The notes: generated from the sequence alone by a model not told the origin. A stretch of 64,000 nucleotides of DNA from DLAJ01 sp964655525 (GCA_964655525.1 CAZZNE010000003.1:1-64000); one strand, 5' to 3'. Positions 51,186-60,389 are shown, numbered from the stretch's first letter. Numbers and translations are program-made.

Positions 51186-52457
51186 ATGACGGTTGAGATT
51201 ATTTGTGTCGGAACGGAGCTGCTGCTTGGAAATATCGTCAACACCAATGCGGCGTATTTGGCGGAACAATGTGCGGGACTCGGGCTTTCCTGCTATTATC
51301 AGAGCGTGGTCGGCGACAACAGATCGCGTCTTACGGAGACGGTGAAAACTGCCATCGGACGCTCGGACATTATTTTGATGTCGGGGGGCTTGGGACCGAC
51401 GCAGGACGATCTGACAAAGGAGACGGTTTCTGAGGTGCTTTCCATTCCTCTTGTAGCCGATGAGCATTCGCGCCAGCGGATCGCTCATTATTTTGAAAAA
51501 AGAGGCATGCACATCACGGACAATAACTGGAAGCAGGCACAGGTGCCTGAAGGCTGCCTGGTATTGGATAATGAAAACGGCACGGCGCCGGGAATGATCG
51601 TGGAGGTCGGAGGGCATCACATCGTCATGATGCCGGGACCGCCGGGAGAACTGAAGCCGATGTTTGAAAACAACGTCCGGCCGTACTTACAGGAGTTTAC
51701 GCCGGGGGTTATTTTTTCGCAGACCGTAAAAATATGCGGTGTCAGCGAAAGCCTTGTGGAGACGAAGATCGAAGATCTGATCGCGGGGCAGGAAAATCCG
51801 ACGATCGCGCCTTACGCAAGGCTGGGCGAGGTACATCTTCGGGTAACGGCGAAGGCGGCGGATGAAAAAGAAGCGAAAAAGCTGATCAAGCCGATCGTGC
51901 GTGAATTGAAAGCGCGCTTCGGTGGGGATGTATATTCCACGGATGCGGATACGACGCTGGAAAAATCGGTTGTTGATCTTTTACTTGCCGCCAATCTGAC
52001 TGTGGCGACGGCGGAATCCTGCACGGGCGGCATGCTTGCGAGCCGGCTCATCAACGTCGCGGGCATATCGGAGAGTTATAAATCGGGCTATGTGACCTAT
52101 TCCAATAAAGCGAAGCGCAGGCTGCTCGGTGTGAAAAAGGCAACGCTGACAAAATATGGCGCGGTCAGCGAAAAGGTTGCGGGCGAGATGGCAAGAGGCG
52201 CAGCATTATTCACAAAAGCCGACGTGACGGTGGCGATCACGGGAATCGCGGGACCGGACGGCGGGACAAAGGAAAAGCCGGTCGGCCTGGTTTACATTGC
52301 ATGTCAGGTATGCGGAAAACTGACGATAAAAGAATACCTGTTTTCCGGCGAAAGAGCCAAAATCAGGGAGAGTGCGACGGCATGCGCGCTGACGCAGCTT
52401 CGCCGCTGTCTTTTGGAATATTGCGGGAGCAGGACATTTGGAAAAGACAAGAACTAA
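51186..52457 (+). CDS. cinA: CinA family protein (nicotinamide-nucleotide amidase)
   Basis: A 423-residue protein with an N-terminal MoCF-type pyrophosphatase domain (EIICVGTELLLGNIVNTN, MPGPPGELKPMFE) and a C-terminal amidase domain (VATAESCTGGMLASRL; GIAGPDGGTKEKPVGLVYI). CinA recycles pyridine nucleotides. It is named competence-damage protein because it is often co-transcribed with recA. Here two acyltransferase genes separate it from recA. Confidence 0.94.
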   Translation: MTVEIICVGTELLLGNIVNTNAAYLAEQCAGLGLSCYYQSVVGDNRSRLTETVKTAIGRSDIILMSGGLGPTQDDLTKETVSEVLSIPLVADEHSRQRIAHYFEKRGMHITDNNWKQAQVPEGCLVLDNENGTAPGMIVEVGGHHIVMMPGPPGELKPMFENNVRPYLQEFTPGVIFSQTVKICGVSESLVETKIEDLIAGQENPTIAPYARLGEVHLRVTAKAADEKEAKKLIKPIVRELKARFGGDVYSTDADTTLEKSVVDLLLAANLTVATAESCTGGMLASRLINVAGISESYKSGYVTYSNKAKRRLLGVKKATLTKYGAVSEKVAGEMARGAALFTKADVTVAITGIAGPDGGTKEKPVGLVYIACQVCGKLTIKEYLFSGERAKIRESATACALTQLRRCLLEYCGSRTFGKDKN

Positions 52458-52475
52458 CGAGGAGCAGAAAGAACG

Positions 52476-53573
52476 ATGAAGGGGAAACGACTGGATTATT
52501 TAGATATGGCGCGGGGAATCGGCATCATTTTGGTTGTAGTCGCACATTCCCAGTATTGTGCAGAATCAGTTAGGACCGTCATTACCGCTTATCTGATGCC
52601 GTTGTTTTTTGTTGCTTCGGGTATCGTGGCTTTCACGATCGGGGAGGAGAAGCGCAGCATGCGCGACATTCTGAAGAGGAAAGCGCGCGGCCTGCTTGTG
52701 CCGTATGTGATCTTCAGTGCGATTTACCTTGCGATATACGGCGGATATTATTATGGAAAAATGCACGTCGGTACATGGGATCAGATTGAGGGGTATCTCA
52801 TCCAGACGTTCGGCTTGGGCGGTATGTCCGTATTATGGTTCTTGACGGCACTCTTTTTTTCAGAGATTGCGTTCTTATTCCTGCTGAAAAAATGCGGAAA
52901 ACAAAAAGTGACGGCGGTTTTCGTTTCTATTGTGCTTGTGGCGGCTGCGACGTGGATTCATCCGTACTTTGTGACACGTTTTCCACAGACGACGATACCG
53001 TTACGGCTCATTTTTGAATTGCTCTATACATGGCTGCGCAGTATGTTGGGTGTCGGTTTTCTGATGCTCGGTTATTGTATGGCGCCTCTGTTTGAACGAT
53101 TGGATCAGGTTGTGACGAATATGTCCAGACGTGTGGCGCTGGTGGTTGTCTGCATGTTCGGACTGGTTCTTACTGGGTGGTTAAGCTTGTATAACGGGCA
53201 CGTGGACATGCGGTATATGGTGTTTAACCGGACATGGCTTTATTATCTGAATACAGTGCTTGGCAGCACGTTTCTTTTGCTGTTTTGTAAATATGGAAAG
53301 AATGTGCGCGGACTCTGCTATTTGGGCGCGAATTCGCTGATCATTATGCTGACGCATTTAGACTGTCTGTATATGTACGAGGCGATTGAGATCGGCATGT
53401 TTTTTGCCACGATTTCACCGCGCGCAAAGGTGTATTGTCTGTATATAGGGATTACACTTTCCCTGCTGGTCATGGAACTTGTGACAATCTATGTGGTCAA
53501 TCACTTTATACCGTTTGTGATCGGGAAAAAGTATCCGAAGAAAAAGAAGGCGGACAGCGCGGGTACCGGTTGA
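52476..53573 (+). CDS. Membrane acyltransferase (acyltransferase 3 family), tandem copy 1
   Basis: A 365-residue polytopic protein with about ten helices. It has the family start RLDYLDMARGIGIILVVVAH, with the catalytic-type histidine in the first helix, and a conserved arginine later. Acyltransferase-3 proteins O-acylate cell-surface sugars and teichoic acids, often acetylating. The paralogue follows 31 bases downstream. It starts 18 bases after cinA, so it may be read from the same mRNA. The target glycan is unknown. Confidence 0.88.
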   Translation: MKGKRLDYLDMARGIGIILVVVAHSQYCAESVRTVITAYLMPLFFVASGIVAFTIGEEKRSMRDILKRKARGLLVPYVIFSAIYLAIYGGYYYGKMHVGTWDQIEGYLIQTFGLGGMSVLWFLTALFFSEIAFLFLLKKCGKQKVTAVFVSIVLVAAATWIHPYFVTRFPQTTIPLRLIFELLYTWLRSMLGVGFLMLGYCMAPLFERLDQVVTNMSRRVALVVVCMFGLVLTGWLSLYNGHVDMRYMVFNRTWLYYLNTVLGSTFLLLFCKYGKNVRGLCYLGANSLIIMLTHLDCLYMYEAIEIGMFFATISPRAKVYCLYIGITLSLLVMELVTIYVVNHFIPFVIGKKYPKKKKADSAGTG

Positions 53574-53604
53574 GTTTAATCTGATAAGGAGCAGGGAGAG
53601 ACCG

Positions 53605-54696
53605 ATGAAAGAGAAACGGCTGGATTATTTGGATATGGCACGGGGGATCGGTATCATCTGGGTCGTGACGGCGCATTCCGAGTATTGCTCAGAACCGGTT
53701 CGGACGGTCATCACAGCGTATCATATGCCGTTGTTTTTTATCCTTTCGGGGATCGTGACGTTCGCAATCGGGGAGGAGAAGCGCAGTATGCGCGACATCC
53801 TGATCAAAAAAACACGCGGTCTTCTTGTACCGTATGTATTTTTCAGCGCAATCTACCTCGCGATATATGGCGGATATCAATACGGAATCAAACATGCCGT
53901 TGCATGGGATGTGATCGAGGGATATCTGATTCAAACGTTCGGCTTGGGCGGTATATCTGTATTGTGGTTTTTGACGGCGCTCTTTTTTTCACAGATTGCA
54001 TTTTTATTCTTGCTAAAAAAATGTGCGGAGAAAAAAGCGGCAGCTGTTTTGGTCTCAGTTGTACTTGTTGCGGCGGTGACTTGGATTCATCCATATTTCT
54101 CACAGTATTTTCCACAGACAACGATTCTGTTACGGCTTGTCTACGAATTGCTTTCTACATGGCTGCGCAGTATGCTGGGCGTTGGCTTTTTGATGCTCGG
54201 GTATAATATGGCAACTTTATTTGAGCGTCTGGATCGGGTTGTGACGAATACACGCAGACGTGCAGCGCTGATCATTGCCTGCATGTTAGGTCTGGTATTT
54301 ACTGCATATTTAAGTCTGTATAACGGACTTGTGGACATGCGGGTTATGGCGTTTAACCGGACATGGCTTTATTATCTGAATGTTCTGACTGGAAGTAGTT
54401 CTCTTATCCTGCTTTGTAAATATGTAAAAAAGGTGCGCGGACTCTGCTATCTGGGTAAGAATTCGCTGATCATCATGCTGACACATTTAGACTGTCTGTA
54501 TATGAGGGCCTCCATTGTGGTAGCCATGTTTTTTGCCGCCCGCGTCCCGTGGGCAGAAATGGTTTGTCTGTATCTCGGGATCGCGCTTTCTCTGCTGGTC
54601 ATGGAACTTGTGACGATCTATATCGTCAATCATTTTGTGCCGTTTGTGATCGGAAAAAAGTATCCGAAGCGGAAGGAAAAAGAGAAATCAAAGTAA
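53605..54696 (+). CDS. Membrane acyltransferase (acyltransferase 3 family), tandem copy 2
   Basis: A 363-residue paralogue of the preceding gene. Well over two thirds of residues are identical by eye (for example EEKRSMRDIL, LRSMLGVGFLMLGY and NHF-PFVIGKKYPK are shared), and the same ten-helix layout is kept. Differences are spread over the length, so the duplication is not recent. AGGAGCAGGGAGAG precedes ATG 53605. It may modify a different position or sugar from copy 1. Confidence 0.88.
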   Translation: MKEKRLDYLDMARGIGIIWVVTAHSEYCSEPVRTVITAYHMPLFFILSGIVTFAIGEEKRSMRDILIKKTRGLLVPYVFFSAIYLAIYGGYQYGIKHAVAWDVIEGYLIQTFGLGGISVLWFLTALFFSQIAFLFLLKKCAEKKAAAVLVSVVLVAAVTWIHPYFSQYFPQTTILLRLVYELLSTWLRSMLGVGFLMLGYNMATLFERLDRVVTNTRRRAALIIACMLGLVFTAYLSLYNGLVDMRVMAFNRTWLYYLNVLTGSSSLILLCKYVKKVRGLCYLGKNSLIIMLTHLDCLYMRASIVVAMFFAARVPWAEMVCLYLGIALSLLVMELVTIYIVNHFVPFVIGKKYPKRKEKEKSK

Positions 54697-54923
54697 AGTT
54701 TGTGCAAGTTGACGGTTGTCTGCAAAGCGGGAATGTGGTACTCTCAAAAAAGACCGTGATTTTTTGTTTCTTTTGGCAGGAATGCCGTCCAAGGATGGAT
54801 CAATCCGTTTTTTCTTTATTAGATCGATAATGCAAATTTGTGAAACAGATTTTCACAAAGAGAATTTTATTGGACATATTTGACGCTAGAATGAATGTAG
54901 TAAAAAAATTTGCGTAGGAACCA

Positions 54924-54952
54924 TTGACAGAATCGAACAAATGTTTTATGAT
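54924..54952 (+). promoter_or_regulatory. Consensus sigma-A promoter of recA
   Basis: TTGACA (54924-54929), 17-base spacer, TATGAT (54947-54952). The spacer contains a LexA-like box. Confidence 0.88.
54934..54947. promoter_or_regulatory. Probable LexA (SOS) box 1 of recA
   Basis: CGAACAAATGTTTT fits the Firmicute LexA pattern CGAACrnryGTTYC except at its end. It lies inside the promoter spacer. Confidence 0.55.
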
Positions 54953-54962
54953 AAACCCGAAA

Positions 54963-54976
54963 AGAACGTTTGTTCT
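54963..54976. promoter_or_regulatory. LexA (SOS) box 2 of recA
   Basis: AGAACGTTTGTTCT contains GAAC-N4-GTTC exactly and is palindromic. It lies just after the -10 box, at the expected start point, so LexA binding would block transcription. Confidence 0.82.
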
Positions 54977-55005
54977 GTATTTGCATGGACCGGAAGGAGA
55001 ACAAT

Positions 55006-56097
55006 ATGGAAAAGGATGAGAAGCTGAAAGCGCTGGATGCGGCGATTTCACAGTTGGAGAAGCAGTATGGGCGCGGGACCGTCATGAAACTCGGTGATCC
55101 GGCGGCGAGAATGAACGTTGAGACGATACCGACGGGCTCTTTGAGCTTAGACCTTGCGCTGGGACTTGGCGGAATTCCCAAGGGAAGAATCATAGAGATA
55201 TACGGGCCTGAATCGAGCGGTAAGACGACCGTGACGCTGCATATGATCGCGCAGGTACAAAAGAGCGGCGGGATCGCGGGCTTTATCGATGCGGAGCATG
55301 CGCTGGATCCCGTGTATGCGAAGAATATCGGCGTAGATATTGATAATCTGTATATTTCACAGCCGGATTGCGGAGAGCAGGCTTTGGAGATCACTGAGAC
55401 AATGGTGCGCTCCGGTGCTGTTGACATTGTGGTAGTGGACTCGGTTGCGGCACTTGTGCCGAAGGCGGAGATCGACGGCGATATGGGAGATTCCCATGTC
55501 GGACTTCAGGCGAGACTGATGTCGCAGGCGCTCCGGAAGCTGACGGGTGTGATCAGTAAATCCAACTGTACGGTTGTGTTTATCAACCAGCTCCGTGAGA
55601 AAGTCGGCATCATGTTCGGCAATCCCGAGACGACGACGGGCGGACGCGCATTAAAATTTTATTCCTCCGTTCGCTTAGATGTCAGAAGGATCGAGGCGAT
55701 CAAGCAGGGCGGCGAAGTAGTCGGCAACCGTACGAGGGTCAAGGTCGTGAAGAACAAGATCGCGCCGCCGTTCAAGGAGGCCGAGTTTGATATTATGTTT
55801 GGAGAAGGCATTTCCACTGTGGGCGATATTCTGGATATGGCGGCTAATGTGGATATTGTGGTAAAGACCGGTGCCTGGTATGCCTATGAGGGAAATAAGA
55901 TCGGTCAGGGGCGCGAGAATGCCAAGCAGTATTTGAAGGATAACCCTCAGGTATGTGATGAGATCGAACAGAAGGTACGCATACATTACGGTCTGAGCGA
56001 GGAAGGACAGGCGGAAGAAGGAACGGAGAAGACCGTATCCGAAAATCCGGCATCTGCGGAACCGGGGAAGAAGACAAAGGGCAGCGCAAAAGAATGA
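55006..56097 (+). CDS. recA: Recombinase RecA
   Basis: A 363-residue recombinase. P-loop GPESSGKTTVTLH, Walker B and 'DSVAALVPKAEIDGDMGDSH', the DNA-binding loop 'FINQLREKVGIMFGNPETTT' and the acidic, lysine-containing C-terminal tail are all present. It performs strand exchange and co-activates LexA self-cleavage. GGAAGGAGAAC precedes ATG 55006. It is under two SOS-type boxes, and recX follows. Confidence 0.98.
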   Translation: MEKDEKLKALDAAISQLEKQYGRGTVMKLGDPAARMNVETIPTGSLSLDLALGLGGIPKGRIIEIYGPESSGKTTVTLHMIAQVQKSGGIAGFIDAEHALDPVYAKNIGVDIDNLYISQPDCGEQALEITETMVRSGAVDIVVVDSVAALVPKAEIDGDMGDSHVGLQARLMSQALRKLTGVISKSNCTVVFINQLREKVGIMFGNPETTTGGRALKFYSSVRLDVRRIEAIKQGGEVVGNRTRVKVVKNKIAPPFKEAEFDIMFGEGISTVGDILDMAANVDIVVKTGAWYAYEGNKIGQGRENAKQYLKDNPQVCDEIEQKVRIHYGLSEEGQAEEGTEKTVSENPASAEPGKKTKGSAKE

Positions 56098-56164
56098 TTC
56101 TGTGGAATCATACCCGCATAGGGGTACATGTCGTTGATAAGCCGAAGGGCATGGATGGAGTGGC

Positions 56165-56791
56165 ATGATTGTTACAGAGATAACAGAATTGACAAAATCA
56201 AAATCGCGAGTAGCATTTGATAACGGGATGAGTGCTTCGTTATACCGGTCGGAACTGCGCCGCTATCGGCTCCATGTGGGAGAGCTGATAGCGGACGCTG
56301 TTTATGAGGAACTTCTTCACAAAGAGCTGCCTAAAAGGGCGAAGCTTCGATGTATGAATCTGCTGAAGCAGAGGGATTACACGGAGTCCGAGCTTTGCCG
56401 CAAGTTAGAAAACGGCGGTTATCCCGATGAGGTCATTCAGACTGCGCTTGATTATGTGAAGTCCTATGGATATGTGGATGACGAAGCCTATGTAAAGAAG
56501 TATATTGATACCTATCAGGACAGAAAGAGCATGCTGCGGATGGAGACCGATCTGCTGAAAAAGGGAATCAATCGGGATACGGTCAGAAATATCTGTGAGA
56601 AGATGAATTTTTCGGATGAAGAGGATGCAGAACTTCTCCAAATACAGGCGTTACTCATAAAGAAAGGATACCATGAGGACGATTGCACGCCAGAGCAGCG
56701 AAGAAAGCTATACGCGTTTCTGCTCAGGCGGGGGTATCCGGCATCCAAGATCGCACAGTGTATGAAGGGATTATTGTTTGAGGATGCATAA
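56165..56791 (+). CDS. recX: RecX regulatory protein
   Basis: A 208-residue all-helical protein with the repeated RecX three-helix units (RDYTESELCRKLENGGYPDE, DVVKSYGYVDDEAYVKKYI-like and the late LLRRGYPASKIAQCMKGLL). RecX limits RecA filaments. It follows recA by 67 bases in the same direction, as in many bacteria. Confidence 0.93.
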   Translation: MIVTEITELTKSKSRVAFDNGMSASLYRSELRRYRLHVGELIADAVYEELLHKELPKRAKLRCMNLLKQRDYTESELCRKLENGGYPDEVIQTALDYVKSYGYVDDEAYVKKYIDTYQDRKSMLRMETDLLKKGINRDTVRNICEKMNFSDEEDAELLQIQALLIKKGYHEDDCTPEQRRKLYAFLLRRGYPASKIAQCMKGLLFEDA

Positions 56792-56874
56792 GAAATCCCA
56801 TGTGCGACTGACGGAAGATGCCATGATGCATCCTGTAAGTAAATGGTAGAAATAGGAAATGGAAACGCGGCATC

Positions 56875-56903
56875 TTGACACGCAAATGCCATCTTGCTAT
56901 AAT
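56875..56903 (+). promoter_or_regulatory. Consensus sigma-A promoter of the L,D-transpeptidase gene
   Basis: TTGACA (56875-56880), 17-base spacer, TATAAT (56898-56903), an exact match to both boxes. Confidence 0.88.
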
Positions 56904-57008
56904 CACCGCGAAGCATATATTTTTTTCGACATCTGCCTCGGCTTAGAGGAGATCTTTTGTTTTAATGTTATCTTAAAGCTGCTCCAGAGGAAAGGAATCA
57001 GGTACCAT

Positions 57009-57800
57009 ATGAAAAAGTTCAAAGTGTTAATCTTTCGCCTCGTATGTTTGGGAATCCTGTTGTTTTCTGCCGGCATTATGAACGTGAATGCAGCAGGAGG
57101 GCAAAACATGCAGGCAGAAGATACCAGACCGGATTATGTCATCTATGTAAACAGAGCACTCAATTGTGTTACAGTCATGCAGAAGGAGGCGGACGGTACA
57201 CTGACACCGGTCAAAGCAATGGTCTGTTCCTGCGGGCGGGCAGGACACGCCACGCCGCAGGGTACTTTTCGAACGTCCCGCTATTATGAATGGCGATTGA
57301 TGGTAGATAATACTTATGGCAGGTATGCAGTAAGTTTTACGAATAAAATTCTGTTTCATTCCGTACCGTATTTAGAAGTCTCTCCGGATTCTCTGGAGTG
57401 GGAAGAATATAATAAACTGGGTGAAAATGCATCGTTAGGATGTGTCCGGCTGTCTGTGGAAGATGCAAAATGGATCTATGATAACTGCAAAGCCGGGACG
57501 ACGGTCATTGTGCATTCTGACAGTGAAGAAGTATTACCGCTCGGAAAGCCGGAGTCAATCACGATACCGGAGGATTTTTTACATAGAGGCTGGGACCCGA
57601 CGGATTATGACATCAATAATCCCTGGTTTACGGAGGATAGCGACATTCTTTCCGTTTTTGATGATGCGGATGGATTTAACCATATTGCCTATGCTAACCG
57701 CTATCCTGATTTGAAGGAAGCGTTTGGTTATGATAAAAACGCATTATATGAGCATTATCTGACTTATGGAATAGATGAGGGAAGAACGGCGACCCGTTAA
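57009..57800 (+). CDS. Secreted L,D-transpeptidase (YkuD domain)
   Basis: A 263-residue exported protein. It has a signal peptide at about residues 1-30 (FKVLIFRLVCLGILLFSAGI, ending NVNAA), then the YkuD catalytic domain with H117 in FHSVPYL and the nucleophile C145 in SLGCVRLS. YkuD enzymes make 3-3 cross-links in peptidoglycan, common in Clostridia, or attach proteins to it. The C-terminus (HIAYANRYPDLKEAFGYDKN followed by LYEHYLTYGIDEGR) resembles a short repeat seen in clostridial cell-wall proteins. ATG 57009 is the first start in front of the signal sequence. Confidence 0.88.
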   Translation: MKKFKVLIFRLVCLGILLFSAGIMNVNAAGGQNMQAEDTRPDYVIYVNRALNCVTVMQKEADGTLTPVKAMVCSCGRAGHATPQGTFRTSRYYEWRLMVDNTYGRYAVSFTNKILFHSVPYLEVSPDSLEWEEYNKLGENASLGCVRLSVEDAKWIYDNCKAGTTVIVHSDSEEVLPLGKPESITIPEDFLHRGWDPTDYDINNPWFTEDSDILSVFDDADGFNHIAYANRYPDLKEAFGYDKNALYEHYLTYGIDEGRTATR

Positions 57801-57848
57801 AAGCGTATGGGGTGTGATCAGCGGAGGTAACGCGAACGTGAATAGTGC

Positions 57849-57877
57849 TTGACATCACATGCATTACGGGGTAAAAT
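57849..57877 (+). promoter_or_regulatory. Sigma-A promoter of rny
   Basis: TTGACA (57849-57854), 17-base spacer, TAAAAT (57872-57877). The rny start is about 100 bases further. Confidence 0.75.
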
Positions 57878-57979
57878 TGAACTGTTGTAAAATTGAGAGT
57901 TAGGATATGCTATCATATATGGCGTATTCTATAACGCATATTCGTACAATGAAAACTAAATAAGGAGGTGCTCCTGTAC

Positions 57980-59530
57980 ATGATGGGACCAGTAGTGGTG
58001 GCGGTCATTGTGACGCTTGTCATTGCCGTACCCTTATCCGCTTTTCTTGCAATGAGTCGCCAGAAAAAGGCAATCGAGCAGAAGATCGGGAATGCGGACG
58101 ATAAGGCGAGGGAGATCATTGATGACGCACTCAAAACTGCTGAGGCGAAAAAACGTGAAGGACTGCTTGAGGTGAAAGAAGAATCCATCCGGACAAAGAA
58201 TGAGCTGGATAAGGAGATCAAGGAACGGAGAGCGGAAGCACAGCGTTATGAGCGCAGAGTTCAGCAGAAGGAAGAAAACATTGACAAAAAGGCGGACGCA
58301 ATTGAGAAGAAAGAGGCGGGGCTGATTGCAAGGGAAGAGGCGCTGAATAAGCAGAAAGAAGCAATCGCCAGGCTGAACGAAGAGAGGGTACAGGAACTGG
58401 AACGAATCTCTGGTTTAACCTCCGAACAGGCAAAAGAGTATTTATTGAAAATTGTTGAAGACGAAGTAAAGCATGAAACAGCTATGCTCATCAAGGAAAT
58501 GGAGAGCAGGGCGAAGGAAGAAGCGGACAAGAAGGCAAAGGAATATGTGGTAAACGCCATTCAGCGATGTGCGGCGGATCACGTATCCGAATCGACGATT
58601 TCCGTTGTGCAGCTTCCGAGCGACGAAATGAAAGGACGTATCATCGGACGTGAGGGACGCAATATCCGTACCTTAGAGACGATGACCGGCGTAGATTTGA
58701 TCATTGACGATACGCCGGAGGCAGTCATTTTATCCGGTTTCGATCCGATACGACGCGAGGTTGCACGTATTGCACTCGAGAAGCTGATCGTGGACGGAAG
58801 AATCCATCCAGCCAGAATCGAGGAAATGGTTGAAAAGGCGCAAAAAGAAGTAGAGGTCATGATCAAAGAGGAGGGTGAAGCGGCGCTGTTAGAAGTCGGC
58901 GTACACGGTATCCATCCCGAGCTTGTCAGATTACTTGGCAAGATGAAATTCAGAACCAGCTATGGACAGAATGCGTTGAAGCATTCCATTGAGGTAGCAC
59001 AGCTTTCCGGTCTCCTTGCATCAGAGATGGGCGTGGATATCAGAATGGCGAAACGCGCAGGTCTTTTACATGATATTGGTAAATCCGTGGATCATGAAAT
59101 GGAAGGCTCCCATATTCAATTGGGCGCGGAGCTTTGCAGGAAGTATAAGGAATCGGCAACCGTCATTAACGCGGTGGAATCCCATCATGGCGATGTGGAG
59201 CCGACAACGTTGATCGCATGTTTGGTACAAGCAGCGGACACGATATCCGCAGCAAGACCGGGCGCAAGGCGCGAGACGTTGGAAACTTATACGACAAGAT
59301 TAAAGCAATTAGAGGATATTACAAACAATTTCAAGGGTGTAGACAAATCTTTTGCTATTCAGGCAGGTAGAGAGATTCGAGTAATGGTAGTTCCTGAACA
59401 GATTGGCGATGCGGACATGGTTCTTTTGGCAAGGGATATTTCAAAGCAGATTGAAGCGGAGCTTCAATACCCGGGACAGATCAAGGTCAATGTCATTCGC
59501 GAGTCCAGAGTAGTCGATTACGCAAAGTAG
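57980..59530 (+). CDS. rny: Ribonuclease Y
   Basis: A 516-residue membrane-anchored endoribonuclease that starts mRNA decay. It has an N-terminal helix (VVVAVIVTLVIAVPLSAFLA), a long coiled coil (about 25-195), a KH RNA-binding domain (MKGRIIGREGRNIRTLE) and an HD domain (AGLLHDIGKSVDHEMEGSH). I take ATG 57980, which follows AAGGAGG by eleven bases; ATG 57983 is nearly as good. Slightly spaced from upstream genes and followed by a terminator. Confidence 0.97.
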   Translation: MMGPVVVAVIVTLVIAVPLSAFLAMSRQKKAIEQKIGNADDKAREIIDDALKTAEAKKREGLLEVKEESIRTKNELDKEIKERRAEAQRYERRVQQKEENIDKKADAIEKKEAGLIAREEALNKQKEAIARLNEERVQELERISGLTSEQAKEYLLKIVEDEVKHETAMLIKEMESRAKEEADKKAKEYVVNAIQRCAADHVSESTISVVQLPSDEMKGRIIGREGRNIRTLETMTGVDLIIDDTPEAVILSGFDPIRREVARIALEKLIVDGRIHPARIEEMVEKAQKEVEVMIKEEGEAALLEVGVHGIHPELVRLLGKMKFRTSYGQNALKHSIEVAQLSGLLASEMGVDIRMAKRAGLLHDIGKSVDHEMEGSHIQLGAELCRKYKESATVINAVESHHGDVEPTTLIACLVQAADTISAARPGARRETLETYTTRLKQLEDITNNFKGVDKSFAIQAGREIRVMVVPEQIGDADMVLLARDISKQIEAELQYPGQIKVNVIRESRVVDYAK

Positions 59531-59536
59531 AAAGAA

Positions 59537-59573
59537 AAAGATTTCATAAACATTGTTTATGGAATCTTTTTTT
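59537..59573 (+). terminator. Rho-independent terminator of rny
   Basis: AAAGATTTCATAAAC pairs with GTTTATGGAATCTTT (one T-G pair) around ATT, followed by T. Confidence 0.9.
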
Positions 59574-59581
59574 GTTATAAT
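59553..59581 (+). promoter_or_regulatory. Promoter of the PP2C gene overlapping the rny terminator
   Basis: TTGTTT (59553-59558), 17-base spacer, TATAAT (59576-59581). The -35 lies in the loop and second arm of the rny terminator. Transcription would start near 59588, at the first ATG of the next gene (59589). Confidence 0.6.
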
Positions 59582-59588
59582 ATGGAAT

Positions 59589-60389
59589 ATGAGAAAAAAG
59601 AGAAAGCAAAAGTCCCGCATTACATTGGCGGGCATCAGTGAAATAGGCGCAAGAGCCGAGCAGCAGGATGCGATGTGGTTTTCGGGCATGGCTGACGGTC
59701 AGATGGGGCTTGCAGTAGGAGAGCGCACAGACGGGGAAAGCGTATTTGCGGTAATTGCCGACGGTATGGGCGGATTGTCGAGCGGTGCGCAGATCAGCAG
59801 CATGATCGTGGAGGGCATGCGGGATGCATATTTTGCCGGGGACCGGGCTTCGGAGCCGGTGCCGTTTTTGCAACAGTCGCTCTGGCATGTGAACGAGACG
59901 GTCAATCAATATCTCTTGGGGAAGGCGCCGGGCGGTTCCACTGTCATCGCCGCATACATAGAAGATAACAAGCTGTATTATTGTTCTGTTGGTGACAGCA
60001 GGATTTATTGGTGGCATAAAAAGCGACTGTGCAGACTGAATGTGGAACATAACTACGGACATGAACTCGACGAGCTTGCAAGGCGCGGTGTCATCACGGA
60101 AGCGGAAGCAAAGGGAGATATTCGCCGCGCTGCACTGACAAGCTATATCGGCAAGGGCATATTAGATCAGGTGGACGGGAATGAAATCCCGATCGTGCTG
60201 GAAAAGGGCGATGTGATCCTGCTTCTGACGGACGGCGCATTCCGCACGATTTCCGATGAGGAGCTTGCGCGCTATGCAGAGAGGGAGAGTGCGGAGCAGA
60301 TTGCGCGGGCAGTCGCACGCGCGGTCGTCTGGGAACAAAAACAACATCAGGATAATTATACGATCATTGCAGCCCGAATTGAGGAGTGA
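59589..60389 (+). CDS. PP2C-family protein serine/threonine phosphatase
   Basis: A 266-residue metal-dependent phosphatase. Its motifs are EIGARAEQQDAMW, AVIADGMGGLSSGAQIS (metal-binding Asp-Gly), 'YYCSVGDSRIYWW' and the late 'VILLLTDGAFRTISDEE' and 'QDNYTIIAARI'. Single-domain and cytoplasmic (no membrane helix). The partner kinase is not in the window. ATG 59589 lies only eight bases after a TATAAT, so the mRNA may be leaderless, or a later start is used. Confidence 0.88.
   Translation: MRKKRKQKSRITLAGISEIGARAEQQDAMWFSGMADGQMGLAVGERTDGESVFAVIADGMGGLSSGAQISSMIVEGMRDAYFAGDRASEPVPFLQQSLWHVNETVNQYLLGKAPGGSTVIAAYIEDNKLYYCSVGDSRIYWWHKKRLCRLNVEHNYGHELDELARRGVITEAEAKGDIRRAALTSYIGKGILDQVDGNEIPIVLEKGDVILLLTDGAFRTISDEELARYAERESAEQIARAVARAVVWEQKQHQDNYTIIAARIEE

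Larger units (their letters stand above)
54697..55005 (+). other. recA upstream region with palindrome
   Basis: 309 bases without a supported gene. It holds the perfect inverted repeat TTTGTGAAA-CAGAT-TTTCACAAA (54837-54859, 9-base arms), followed by AT-rich sequence and the recA promoter. No strong terminator for the acyltransferases is seen; the palindrome may serve as one or as an operator. Confidence 0.5.
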
